The notes under the pieces: model-generated
Seen by the model: only the letters and a program-made list of their open reading frames with translations
Databases searched by the model: none
Told to the model about the DNA's origin: nothing
NCBI GenBank assembly: GCA_006503475.1
Contig: RSEH01000096.1
Span: 1 to 64,000, forward strand
From: Stentor roeselii
Lineage: Eukaryota > Ciliophora > Heterotrichea > Heterotrichida > Stentoridae
Length of the DNA stretch: 64,000 nt
Direction of reading: 5' to 3'
Shown here: positions 28,557-40,200 of the stretch, piece by piece
How positions within the stretch are numbered: position 1 is the stretch's first letter
Layout: each line of letters starts with the position of its first letter
Position numbers and translations under genes: made by a program

Positions 28557-30260
28557 ATGAGTAAACTTCACAAGTCTTCAAAGACCCTTTTCTGCACAAC
28601 TCCCCAAGCCAGACAAGTTCCCAGCAAACTAACCGAGAAGCTTTCAGAGTTAAACTCAATAAAGTCCGACCTAATAAAACAAAAAGACCTTGTCAACTCT
28701 TTAAAGCCTTTTTCATTTTCATCCGATTCATCGCCAAACGAGTTAAAAGTCGCACTAAAGCTCGAAAAAGAACAAAACGAGTCCTTGAAAAACATTCTCC
28801 TAAAAGAAAGAGAAAAGTTCCGAGGTACTGAAAAAGAAATGGAAAGTTGCAAACAAGCGCTTCGTGACCTGGAACACAAAAATCGACATGCCGAGCTTTG
28901 CCTTGTAGAAAAAGATCGAATGCTAAGTCGCTACGTCTGTGAAATGTTGATTTTAAAGCAAGAAGTTGAAAAACTAGTCAACCCATCCTCACCGATCTGT
29001 AAAAGTCTTCAAAATTCTTTAAAAGTCTTCAACACAAATGAGCCAAAATACGAGCCTTTAAAACTTGAGGTGGAAGAAATCAACACTTTTCCAGGAAAGT
29101 CTCAAAAGTACTACGAAAGTGAAATAAACCGACTTCAAAAACAACTGAGTGAAACACAAGACCTTTACAAAATAACAAATCATCAACTTAAAGACCTTAT
29201 TGATAAAACTGCAAAGCAGGACTCGGAATATCTCGCCTTGCAACAAAAGCTCAACTCGATGAAACTTGACTTCTCTGAAACTTCTTCTTCTATTCTTAGA
29301 AACTCAGCTGAAAAAGAGTTCGTCACTAAAAAAATCCTTGTGGAACTTGAAGAACTCAGAAAAAAAAGAGATGAACAGGACCTGGAAAATAACAGAATTG
29401 AAAAAAGATATAAAAATAGTCTCAATGAACTTAAAGATGATCTTTCCAGGTCTCGAGAAAGAATTTTAGAGATTATTGAAGCGAAAAGTTTACAAGAAAA
29501 AGAACTCTCTGCATTAAAAGCTGAAAATAAAGAAATATGTAAAGATCTTCACTTCAAAGATCTGAAAATTTCTGACCTTTCTGCACAAATCGCAAGTTTA
29601 AACCAAGAACTCAAGTTTTTCAAAAACATCTCAAAAAATAAACCTGTTGACTCAATGGACGTGAAAGTTCGGCAGAAATTTGAAGGAAAAATTCAGGAAC
29701 TTCTTCAAAAAAACGAAAATTTAACTGTGAAACTTCAGCAGTTCGAACAAGAAAAACAAAAAAACTCCTCTGAAACCTCTTCACAGTCAAAAACAATTGT
29801 AAACCAACTCACAAACATCATCCTTTCCAGGGATAAACAAGGAAACAACGACAGAAAAGATTCTATTCGCAATTTAAGCAGATTTTTAATTGAAAATCAT
29901 GAAGTTTTTCAAGGGATTCTTGATGATTACTTCGGAAAAAGCTATGAAACTTTAAGAGAAATGATGCAGGAAAAATTAGAAGAAATGATTGTAATTAATG
30001 AAGAACTGCAAAAGGAAAATTTTTTGATTTCTGAGAAACTTAAACTGGAAAGTGCGAAAAGACTTGAAATTTTCAACCAACTTCATGAACTTGAAAAAGA
30101 CGTCAGAAGAAAAGAAGAAAAAAACTCTGACTCTGGATTTTTGCGGCAAGTTCTTGATATTGAAAATGATGAAGAATGTTTTATTAATGCCAGTGATTTG
30201 ATCTGCTTTATGAAGTGTCAAGCTGCTTTGATTGAAACAGGACTGGAAGTAGAGGACTAG
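28557..30260 (+). CDS. Coiled-coil protein
   Basis: 567 aa, dominated by long heptad-type helices from about residue 20 to 560 (rich in Glu/Lys/Leu, eg LEDLEHKNRHAE-like stretches and LQKQLSETQDLYKITNHQL), with a globular C-terminal end containing CFINASDLICFMKCQ. No motor or enzyme domain. Likely a structural centrosomal/basal-body or ciliary component, judged from the type of protein and neighbours (a DUF4485 protein 30 nt downstream); this is inference. ATG at 28557 is good. Confidence 0.75.
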   Translation: MSKLHKSSKTLFCTTPQARQVPSKLTEKLSELNSIKSDLIKQKDLVNSLKPFSFSSDSSPNELKVALKLEKEQNESLKNILLKEREKFRGTEKEMESCKQALRDLEHKNRHAELCLVEKDRMLSRYVCEMLILKQEVEKLVNPSSPICKSLQNSLKVFNTNEPKYEPLKLEVEEINTFPGKSQKYYESEINRLQKQLSETQDLYKITNHQLKDLIDKTAKQDSEYLALQQKLNSMKLDFSETSSSILRNSAEKEFVTKKILVELEELRKKRDEQDLENNRIEKRYKNSLNELKDDLSRSRERILEIIEAKSLQEKELSALKAENKEICKDLHFKDLKISDLSAQIASLNQELKFFKNISKNKPVDSMDVKVRQKFEGKIQELLQKNENLTVKLQQFEQEKQKNSSETSSQSKTIVNQLTNIILSRDKQGNNDRKDSIRNLSRFLIENHEVFQGILDDYFGKSYETLREMMQEKLEEMIVINEELQKENFLISEKLKLESAKRLEIFNQLHELEKDVRRKEEKNSDSGFLRQVLDIENDEECFINASDLICFMKCQAALIETGLEVED

Positions 30261-30290
30261 TTGTTAATAAGTTAAAAATGATGATAATAA

Positions 30291-30936
30291 ATGATTCGAG
30301 GGAAACTCGATGAAGACTTTCAAATTTTAATAGAAAGTAAATTCAATCAGAGCCATTCGGAAACAATCAGCAGTCCTTTCAAAACATGAAAAAATTCGTA
30401 TTGACAAATGGGTAAACTTTAATCAGATCGAAAAACTTTCAATCATTATCATTAATCCTGTTTGGAAACAAAACAGGAATAACTACTGCAAAGTTCTTTT
30501 GAATATGCTGGAATCAGCGAAACTTGATGAGCCTTTCAATAAACTACCGCCTGATGGTCCTTTACAGAAAATTAAAATTTCTAGCCAGGTTAGAAGAGAC
30601 TCGACTCATTCACCTAAACCTTTGAAATCTGAGGTGAAAGTTTCTAGTGTTGAATTGATTTCGAGGGAATTGGAAAAATCGAAACAGAGGGAAAAACTGT
30701 TGAGAGAGGAACTTATGGTAAGAAATAGGAAGATGTCTGCTAGGATTATTAATGAGCAGGATAAAATTATTGCGGAGTTGAGGGAAAAGGTCAAAGATGG
30801 GATGATGGATGACCTGAATTACTTAGAAGGACTTAAAAATGAAGCTGATATCTTGGCTTGGAGCTCAGAACTCATGCTAAGTCAAGACGAACCGGGAGAC
30901 CCCCCATCGATGGATGACATAATCCCAGTAGACTAG
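30291..30936 (+). CDS. DUF4485 (CEP112-type) small centrosomal-like protein, spliced
   Basis: 209 aa after removing a 16-nt intron (30337-30352). Exon 1 starts at the ATG at 30291 (MIRGKLDEDFQILIE), and splicing restores the frame into exon 2 (TIRKQSAVLSKHEKI). The first 90 residues match the DUF4485 pattern seen in CEP112/CCDC46: LDEDF at the start, a central basic W motif (DKWVNF), KQNRNNYCKVLLNML, then EPFNKLPPDGPL. A coiled-coil tail follows (about 115-165) and an acidic end. The family is centrosomal/ciliary. CEP112 itself is much longer, so this looks like a mini version. Lies 30 nt after the coiled-coil gene stop and 21 nt before the next ATG. Confidence 0.8.
30337..30352 (+). other. 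16-nt intron in the DUF4485 gene
   Basis: Sequence GTAAATTCAATCAGAG. Without removal the upstream frame from ATG 30291 ends at a TGA soon after; removal joins it in frame to the long downstream frame and forms a Thr codon across the junction. Confidence 0.75.
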
Positions 30937-30957
30937 AATAACCCCAATAATACCATA

Positions 30958-32844
30958 ATGTCTAAAGTGAGTCCAGACACTCTATACCATCATGTCTCCG
31001 GAGGAGAATATCTTCACACCGACAACTTATCATCCATTCCAAGTGAAAGAATCCTAAAGCTCTGGAGAATCGCTCGTTGGAGAGTGAAATCCAAAATAAT
31101 GTACACAAAAATGACTGAGAACTACACAGAAATGACCAACACTCTCCGATACTCCCGGAAATCATTCGCTCCAGTAAAATATTCTATTCCAAAGTTTATC
31201 CTTCATCCAGAGTCAACCACGAAGTTAATCTGGAATTCAATCCTAATCCTAATGTTGATATACACAGCGACAGTCACTCCTTTCCGGTCCTGTTTCGTTG
31301 ATCCAGTATTTTACGACAGTTGGTGGTGGGCTGATACAGTTTTCGACGTTTTATTTTTTATTGACGTGATCATCAACTTGTCAAGCGCATTCATCAACGA
31401 CGATAACAAACTCGAAACATCTCGAAAAGAAATTTTTCTTCGATATTTAAAAACCTGGCTTTTTCTCGATGTTATTGCTTGTATTCCTTTCAACATGCTG
31501 CAAGATGATTCAAATAAAAAGACTAGAAACTTAGTAAAACTTATTCGATTATTTCGACTTTATCGACTTTTCAAGATTTTTCGACTTTTCAAGCAGTTTA
31601 GAAAAAAGTCACTTTTAGATGATTCAGAAGGTGAAAAAGAATCTTTTGAATTAAGTCACTCAGCTGCTTACTTACTTCAGTTTTCAGCGAAGTCTTTAAT
31701 CGCGATTCATGTGATTTCGTGTTTGTGGTTTTTTTCAGCAAAGCTTCATAATTTTGAACCGGATACTTGGGTGTCAAGGTTCGGCTTTGAGGACTTGGAT
31801 TTAATGAGTCTTTATTTAAGAGCTTTTTATTGGGCTTTCACCACCCTGGCCACAGTGGGATATGGCGACATCAGACCTACAAATGACAGTGAAATGATTA
31901 TCGCTATTGCTTGGATGGCTTTCGGACTTTGCTTCTTTTCTTATACTTTAGGAGTACTCAGCTCGATGTTACTTTCTCAGAACAGCAAGGAAATCGCCTT
32001 GAATAATAAACTCTTGGCAGTTGATGAGTTTATCAAGGAAGAAAAATTACCGAAAGCCCTGAAAAGTGAAATGAAAGAAGCTCTTAAGTATTCTAATGAA
32101 AAGTCTGGATTTGATTGGGCGGATAAACAAAATATTTTTGAAGAGTTGCCAGCGGAATTGAGATATGAAGTCGCAATTAAATTGCATTCTGGAGCAGTTC
32201 TTGGGTTTCCGTTTTTTATGAATAAGGATAAAGTCTTCGTTGCTGCTGTTGTACCGTTCTTGAAGAATAGTCTTGAGGTTAAAGATGAGATGATTTATTC
32301 TGAAGGCGATTTTGCTAGTGATATTTATTTTGTGGCTTCTGGACATGTTTGCTTTGTTTGTGAAGATATGCCGTTTAAAAGCTATAAACCTGGGACTTAC
32401 TTTGGAGATATTGAAATGATTGAGAAGACTGTTAGGAAGTTTAGTGCTCTTTGTACTGAAAATTGTCAGTTGTTGCTTATGAATAAAGAACTTATTAATT
32501 TTATTTCTGAAGAGTTTCCTCTTTATGCGGCTGATATGAACATCCAAGCAAGAATCCGTAAAGAAAAACTCTCAATAAAAAAAGAAAGAATCAGAATATT
32601 TATCCGACTAAAACAACTGGGAATGACTCAAAACAAGACAGTAGAAGAAATAAAAAAAATGATCGACGTTGAGCTAACAATAGAAGACCTTCAATCACAA
32701 AGAAGCCCAGTCAAGGTCTCATACGGTAAAATCCTTGAAATAGTCCACGGCCTAAATCTAAACATCTCAGAAACAGAGAAAAAACTTTCAAACATTCATT
32801 CAAAAACTCAAGAACTCGCTTATAAAGGGTTCAGAGAAGTATAG
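30958..32844 (+). CDS. CNG/EAG-type potassium channel with cyclic-nucleotide-binding-like domain
   Basis: 628 aa. Six membrane segments lie between about 88 and 345. S4 is Arg/Lys rich (KLIRLFRLYRLFKIFRLF), and the pore helix plus K+ filter reads TTLATVGYGDIRPT. A C-linker and a cNMP-binding beta roll follow (about 430-540), with FGDIEMI and an Arg a few residues later where the phosphate-binding cassette sits; the expected small residue after that Arg is Lys, so ligand binding is uncertain. A helical tail of about 90 residues closes the protein. Ciliates have many such channels for membrane-potential control of ciliary beat. The start codon follows the DUF4485 stop by 21 nt. Confidence 0.9.
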   Translation: MSKVSPDTLYHHVSGGEYLHTDNLSSIPSERILKLWRIARWRVKSKIMYTKMTENYTEMTNTLRYSRKSFAPVKYSIPKFILHPESTTKLIWNSILILMLIYTATVTPFRSCFVDPVFYDSWWWADTVFDVLFFIDVIINLSSAFINDDNKLETSRKEIFLRYLKTWLFLDVIACIPFNMLQDDSNKKTRNLVKLIRLFRLYRLFKIFRLFKQFRKKSLLDDSEGEKESFELSHSAAYLLQFSAKSLIAIHVISCLWFFSAKLHNFEPDTWVSRFGFEDLDLMSLYLRAFYWAFTTLATVGYGDIRPTNDSEMIIAIAWMAFGLCFFSYTLGVLSSMLLSQNSKEIALNNKLLAVDEFIKEEKLPKALKSEMKEALKYSNEKSGFDWADKQNIFEELPAELRYEVAIKLHSGAVLGFPFFMNKDKVFVAAVVPFLKNSLEVKDEMIYSEGDFASDIYFVASGHVCFVCEDMPFKSYKPGTYFGDIEMIEKTVRKFSALCTENCQLLLMNKELINFISEEFPLYAADMNIQARIRKEKLSIKKERIRIFIRLKQLGMTQNKTVEEIKKMIDVELTIEDLQSQRSPVKVSYGKILEIVHGLNLNISETEKKLSNIHSKTQELAYKGFREV

Positions 32845-32861
32845 ATATGTATAATTAACAC

Positions 32862-34214
32862 TTAAATCAAATTAACCCTAATTCCAATCCAAGGACTAGT
32901 AAGACTTGAATTTTTACCGAACTTATTCTTTGATATACTGTATTTTGTTTCTCTTGGTGAGAAGTGAAGAGACTTGAAACTTGGAGAAAGACTCATTTCA
33001 CGTCGGCTTGATAGTATTGGGCTAAATACTTTGTATTGTCGTCCTGAACCTAGATATTGTCTTTTTGATCGGAGGTCGATTGATATTTTGTTTTCGATCA
33101 TCTGACCATTCTGAAAGCGGATTGATGGACTTTTTTTGAATACTGCGAATTCTTGGGTTTTTTTTCTGATCAGGTCGAAACTTGGTTTTATTGGTCGAAG
33201 CTCTTTTGATAGCGAATTATACTCTTTATCATAATCCTCATCAGAAATAAAATCTTTCTTCTTCGGGTCAAAAGCGACGATTTTCGTCCTAGACAACAAC
33301 TCAATAAAATCATCAGAAATTCTAAATTTTTCCTCTTTTCTATTAATTTTCGGAGAAGTTTCATCTGCATCACTTAAATTTCTAATTTCGCCTTCTTCAC
33401 TTTCCGGTGATTCAATCCTAACAAATTCTTTAATATTTTCCATTCCTTCAAGTTTCCTAATAACAGAAGGTCTTCTCTGAAGTGAGTCTCTCATATTAAT
33501 CGGTGAAGTGCTAAGCCTAGGCTGAGTAGTGAAACTATCAAATTCATTAATAATTTCAAGAGTTTCACTAGATTTCGCCTCTTTCATCAAAGTCTTGAGG
33601 ACCTTCGGATTCAAGTCTTCTTCCCTGACAGTCTGACAGAAGTCCATATAACTAAGCCAAAGCTTTTGACTTGAATCAACCATGAACTCAATTTGAAGTT
33701 TTAAGATTTTTCGACGTTCATGTGTTTCAATTATCGCAATCAAGCACTTACAAAGCTCTTTCGCCTTTTCCAAGATGTTAGGATTTGACTGTGATGGAAT
33801 GAAAGCTGAACGAAAGCTATCTCGAGAGTACTCAACTTGAAAACTAAGAAATTTTGAATAGTCTTCAGTTGCGATCTGAATGTAAGTAATACAAGGAAGA
33901 CTTAATTTTTTGTTGCAGTAGTCAGAAAGTTTTTTCTGAGTGACTTTTGTCCGTTTTCCTTTGTGGAAGAAAAAAAAGTGCTTTATTTGTTTTTTTGATG
34001 CGAAGTTTTTACTGGTTTGGAGAAATCTTAGAAGATCGTGAATATTTTCTATGCTTGAGGACTTTACTCCCATTCGAGTTAGTCTTGCTTCTGGACTCAT
34101 CACGAATCCGGCGAGGGTTCTTTCTTTGCTGACTACAAAAGTGTCTAGCATTTGGATTGAGATTTCATTTCCAGATAACAGTCGAAGTAACCAAGGAAAC
34201 TTTTTTTCTTCCAT
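32862..34214 (-). CDS. Uncharacterised protein, member B of a two-paralogue family
   Basis: 450 aa; paralogue of the protein encoded at 25083-26360. Shared features are the start MEEKKFPWLL, the ISIQMLD and KERTL segments, a globular region to about residue 220, and a basic Ser/Arg-rich C-terminal tail. No known domain, membrane helix or catalytic motif was seen. The stop lies 17 nt from the stop of the convergent K+ channel. The ATG lies 78 nt from the ATG of the divergent furin/REJ gene. Function unknown. Confidence 0.75.
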   Translation of the reverse strand: MEEKKFPWLLRLLSGNEISIQMLDTFVVSKERTLAGFVMSPEARLTRMGVKSSSIENIHDLLRFLQTSKNFASKKQIKHFFFFHKGKRTKVTQKKLSDYCNKKLSLPCITYIQIATEDYSKFLSFQVEYSRDSFRSAFIPSQSNPNILEKAKELCKCLIAIIETHERRKILKLQIEFMVDSSQKLWLSYMDFCQTVREEDLNPKVLKTLMKEAKSSETLEIINEFDSFTTQPRLSTSPINMRDSLQRRPSVIRKLEGMENIKEFVRIESPESEEGEIRNLSDADETSPKINRKEEKFRISDDFIELLSRTKIVAFDPKKKDFISDEDYDKEYNSLSKELRPIKPSFDLIRKKTQEFAVFKKSPSIRFQNGQMIENKISIDLRSKRQYLGSGRQYKVFSPILSSRREMSLSPSFKSLHFSPRETKYSISKNKFGKNSSLTSPWIGIRVNLI

Positions 34215-34292
34215 GAAGACTTTTATTAAAATTGTTGAATTAGTAAAAGTTTAGGATTTTTAAATGATTGTTTTTTGGAGCCAATAATAAAT

Positions 34293-37200
34293 ATGAAAGG
34301 TTTTTTAGTAGCTTTTTTTACTGGGGTGGTCTTGGGTTTTTTAGAATTTCAGAAAAGTTTTCAGGTTGGGTTTAACTTGACAGGTCTTGAAAAAACTTTG
34401 AATATTTATTCTGAAGAAATTTTCGGAATTTCTCAGGATTTTTTAAAGGACTTTAAACCTACCTCACAAGACATTCCTCAAGGAACTTGCTCTGAGTTGT
34501 GGAAAAATCAAGAAACAATTGAAAGCCCTCTTCTTTTCCTCACCCTATCAGAAGACCCAGATGAAAAATCCTTAAAAATCTGTAAAAACCTCAACGGGTT
34601 GAAATTTTCAGCCAAAACTTCAAAAAAAGATCTTTTAGAAGTGATTAAGATTTTTTTAAGCGATGCTTTACTCAAAGATTTCAATATTTTTTCCGTGATA
34701 ATAAAACACCCGACTCACGGTAGAAGATTAGCAGAATGTTTAAACAATACAAACGGATGCAAGGTCTGTTCAAACTCAAACTTCTGCAAAGAGCCACTAG
34801 ACGGTTACTACCTGAACACAAAAGAAGGGACTGTTGCAGGTCGTTGTGAAAGAGGGTGCAAGACATGCATAGATGACAAGAATTGTTCATTATGTTTTGA
34901 CGGTTATTTTTTTTCTTCTTATTCATGCAATGTTTGTCCTTCAAACTGCCTTTCATGTTCTTCTGACTTTAACTGTTCAATCTGTGACTTCGGCTTTTTC
35001 TTAATCAAGGGTTCATGCAAGGTATGCATGGAAGGATGCAGTCTTTGTGCAAATGCAACTCACTGTGGAAAGGCTCTTGAAGGGTTCTTCATCACCTCTC
35101 AAGGACTCACGCAAGAATGTCCAGAAGGATGCAAGTCTTGTCAAGGACTGACCTGCACAGTTTGCAAAGCTTCTTTTTTTCTAATCAACTCAAAATGTCT
35201 TCCCTGCTCAGAAGGCTGCTCCAAGTGTTCCAGTCAAACTCTCTGTGAAACTTGTCTTTCAGGGAATTATTTAAGTTCCAGCTCTGTTTGTCTTCCTTGT
35301 TCCAGCAACTGTTTGACCTGTTCAGCAGAAGAATGTACTTCTTGTCGTTTGAAGTTTTTCATTTCAACTATTGGCTCTTGTTCGAATTGCATTGAAAATT
35401 GTCAGACCTGTGAAAATTCAATTACTTGTGAAAAATGTGATGCGGGGTTTTATTATAATAAAAAAAAAGTCGGGTGTATGCCTTGTTCTTCGGGGTGTCT
35501 TTTGTGTCAGGATGAAAATACTTGCTTGCAGTGCCCGGATCTTGGCTTTTGGAATAGTTCTGGGACTTGTAAATCTTGTTCAAATGGATGTGATATCTGT
35601 AGTTCTGATAGTTCTGGTAATTGTGAGTCTTGTCATCTTGGGTATTACTTGGAAAGTGGCTCTTGTTTCAGTTGTCCTATTAGGTGTAAAACTTGTTATC
35701 GTGGAAATTGCACCAGTTGTGATGAAGGGTTCAGAGTTGTTCAGGGAAAATGTCAGAAGTGTCCTTATGGGTGCTTGAGTTGTGAATCTTCTGAATGTAA
35801 AAGTTGTCAGATTGGGTTTTATTTTGATGGGAAAAAATGTGTCATGTGTGAGTTGAACTGCTTTTCTTGTAGTGATGAAAATAATTGCCTTTTGTGTGAT
35901 TTTGGGTACCATTTGGATGGAAAAAATTGTATTAGATGTAGTGATGGGGCTTTTTCTTGCAATGGAACTGAGGATTTTTCATGTTTTCATGGGTATTTTC
36001 TTGAGAATACTGATTGTGGACTTTGTGGTGAAAATTGTGAAACATGCTCTTCTAGTAGTATTTGTTTGAGATGCAGTCCTGAGTATGTTTTAAGTGATGG
36101 CGCTTGCAGTCCATGTACCTCGTCTTGTACTGCTTGCCCTTCATCATACTACCTTTATAACGATACCTGCAACAAATGCTCTGAAAACTGTCTAACCTGC
36201 GATTCGAGTAGTTGTTCTGAATGTCAAGCAGGATTTTGGGTTAATCAAGGCAAATGTGATCTTTGTGGAGAAAACTGCGAATCTTGTTATAATACTTCTA
36301 CTTGCCTAATATGTAAACATGGATACAAATTAGGGAGTAATGGAAAATGTCAAAGTTGCACATACTCTCAATGCCTATGTGAAGATTCTTATTACTCGAA
36401 TGCAAGTTTTTCTTGTAATTCTTGCGAATATTCATGTGATAAGTGTAACTCTACTTCAAGTTGTCAGGCTTGCATATCTGGATACCAATTACATTCGAAT
36501 ATGACCTGTACCTCGTGTCCATCAAATTGTAAGCTGTGCTCAGGGTCTACTTGTCTTGAATGCAATGAAGGTTTCATCCTTCACGACAAAATCTGCTATC
36601 AATGCAACATTCACTGTAAATCCTGTGAAAACTTAGGAGCTTGTTCAATCTGCCAGAATTCCTTTTACCTAACATCATCATTTGACTGTTCTCCCTGTGT
36701 ATCAAATTGTAAAATCTGTAACTCTGATGGCTGCAAACAGTGTTATCCTGGATATTACCTTGATTCTTCAGGACTTTGCGAAGCAACTATCGAAAAATGC
36801 TTGGTTTATGAATCTTCTTCATTTTGTACCTACTGTTCAAATGAATTCACATCGAAAAACGGTGATTGTTACATTTGCCAAAACATTGAAATAACTGACT
36901 CTTACTTTATTTCTAACTTCAGTCGAATCAAAATCGAGTTCAATAAAGAAATTAACATAAGTGTTTCTTACGACTGGAACTGCTCTGAATGCGAGAATAT
37001 TGCAAGACCTGAAGGATACTACGGTTTTAATTGCAAATGTGAATCAGAAGATAATGTGTTGAATATCTTCATGGGTCTTAACTTTTCAATGACGTCAAGT
37101 TCGAAGATTTTGATAATAACTGAAAATTTGTTTACTTATATTTGTAATGATGATCAAAGGGTGCTTGTGACTTATCCTCGATATTTTACGTTGCCTTCAG

Positions 37201-40200
37201 AACCTGTCCCGATATTAGAGTATCAACCTGTCATTTCTTATAATTGTTACTCGGAAACTGTTAATTTTGAAGTGACTTCAGTGAGAAATAGTTATGGATT
37301 TGATGTTAGCTATATTTGGCTACTCACTACTTCACCTTCTAATGTAATTGCTGAGGGTTTGGCTATACTTGAAAAAAGTAATTTATTGACTATTCAATTG
37401 TCGATTTTTCAAAATCAAGATATTGAATTGAATATTACTGTCACTGTTAGAAGTATGGTTTCTTTGTCAGGAACAGCTTCAGCTATCACTAATCTCACTT
37501 CTAAAGAATACATTGCTGGTCGTGTTGATATCGAGTCTCCTAGACAGCTGCTATTCAATAAAGAATATATGATAACAGGTAAAGTTGTTGATGCCTGCAA
37601 AGATGCAACAGTAAACTTCAAATGGTTAATAAAAGGTCAAAACATGACAATGTTTAAGAGCAATCTTCCTCATATTTTATATATACCACCCTATTACTTA
37701 AAGCCAACAAGTTCAAACTATACAGGAACTTTGACTCTGAGTAATTCTTACAATATGCAAGGTCTCGTGAACTTTACACTCATAATCAATTACTCACCTT
37801 TGGTTATAATTTTCAACACCCTTAACTCACAGATTCCATCTTCCAAGAACTACACTTTAACAGCTGCTGGAAGTTATAACCCAAATATAGATGATTCAAA
37901 TATAAACAATAAAAAGTTGAAATATGATGGAATGAATTTTACTTGGTCTTATTGTAAACATGCTCCAGGTGAATCCTGTAGTTTAGTAGAGATGGTAGAT
38001 CAAGCTAACAAAAAAGAAGTAACTTTTAATTCTAGTTATTTAAATAACAGTATCAACTATGTTCTCTCAGTGCAACTTAACTTATCTAGTGATGGCTACC
38101 CTTCTGCTAGTAAAACTGCAGAGCTTTATATTTCTTCGTCCGATACTCAAATAGATCTCTTTCCCAAGAAAGAAAAGTATGAAATGGTTAACTTCGGAGA
38201 ACTCTTCGAGTCTACTATTATATTTAATTCAACGAATATTCTGACTTTAAAATGGGAAATAGAAGGTCCTGTAACTAAAGAATCAAAATTTATTGGAATC
38301 AATACTCCCAAGCTATATGTTTACAGAAAATCTTTAGAGGAATCATACGCTAACTATAAGATTACCCTAAATGCTTATAACAGTGATAACGAAAGAGTTG
38401 CATTTGCTTTTTTTTCATTTATCAAAAATATCCCTCCTGTCTGCTCGAATGAATTAAGAGTATATCCTGAAAAACTAGGAAAATCACAGATTTTTTACCA
38501 CAATTTTATTTTTGCGATCAACAACTGTGTAGATAACGATGAAGATTACCCACTAACATATCGATTTTCACTAAGAATATGCGAGTACAATTGCGATGAA
38601 GAAAGTATCTTAAACAACTCAGCGATATTTTCCGCTTATTATCAGCTAAGTATTCAGAAGTCATTTAACCGAATTTCCTCAAAAGTTTTTCACACTTCCT
38701 TTTATCCCTCAGTTCAAATTTGCGATGAACTTAAATCATGTTCAAAAAGTACCATCGGTCAAATAATCGCTAAAGAAGCTGATTCTATATCATCATCGAA
38801 AATAATAGAAAGCTACATCGAAAACACGAAATTATATGATATGATTCCTTATTACTCAATAATGTACATCAAGTTATTCCTTAATAAAATAAGTTCTGAT
38901 GATTACAACTACATTTATCGGCTTTATTCTTGGTATATAAGAAAACAGAAGATAGTTAATTTTGATGTGGCTCATATTTGCCTTAGTTTCATTAATGAAC
39001 AGTTCAAGAGAACTGAAGGATCGAAATTGAAACTTAGATATATTAGACAGTATTTGGATGAAAGCTTTAGAATACTTAAAAGAAATGTAGATCCTATCAC
39101 TCAACAGAATGCTGACGTATTTTGTGAAATTTTAAATAATGTGATGTACCAGATAAGTGATGATACATCTTATATGACCTTGTTGGAACTTGTGCTAGAT
39201 TATTCAGATAAGTTTACAACTATGTTTTCTAATGATAGAGTTGTGGGCGATTTGATTTTAAGTAAAAGATCTCTTACAAATTCAGAGATTTACATGTATA
39301 AAGACACTGCTAAAAATATCAAAAATAACCTTCCTGAAGAAATGAAAAACTTGTTAATCAATGTTAAGTCTCTCGATGCTGAAGATATTGATATTGTTGT
39401 AATATTTGCAATATCTTTAAAATTAAACAGTAAAAGGTTTTATTACCTATCACCAGGAAAATCAGGTAGTTATAATGATACATCTCTGAAATACATCATG
39501 TATTACATGATAATGATTTCAGTTGACAAGAACAGTCTGATAGTCAAAATCCCTTCAGCAAATAAAAATGACAGATGTTTCGGCTACCATGAATTAAACT
39601 GGGTAAAAGACGATTACTGTTCAATTTCCTCAGACCAAGAATCCATTTCAGTCTCTTCTTCAAAAATCACCCGGGTAGAAGATAAAAATTATTTCACAGT
39701 GATTCCAACTAAAAACTTAGCCCCACTCGGTTTGTCCATCAGTCTTGTTGCCCTCACCTTGATCTTAGTTGTTTATTTCTGGTATCAAGAGAAAAAATAC
39801 AATGAAGGCAAATCAGATGAATATAATAAAAAACGCAGAAGAAAAGCTTTAACTCTTTCAACTAAAGAAGTGATTTTATTGAATACTTTAAGTCTCAGTT
39901 TCTTTTCTTATAACCCAAATATTTACAAAGTTCATAAAATCCTGCAACTTGCTCTTATTCTTAACTTGCAGCTGATGATTGACGGCGGGTTTTTTGGATG
40001 GAACGTGATTAAAGGAAAGACTATCACAGTTGTAGTAGGAACTGGTTTTATAGCACCTTTGATTACTTTACCTTTGAATGTTTTAGCAACTTATAACATT
40101 CCTTATGCGTCGACTCGACTTAGAAGAGCTTTTTCTATCTCTTTGATCATAATGCTAATTCTAGCAACAGTCGTGATTTCTTACATAAACACTTCCCAAG

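Noticed and set aside
34275-34292. Longer N terminus for the REJ protein
   Set aside because: It begins with TTG; the ATG at 34293 directly starts a signal peptide.
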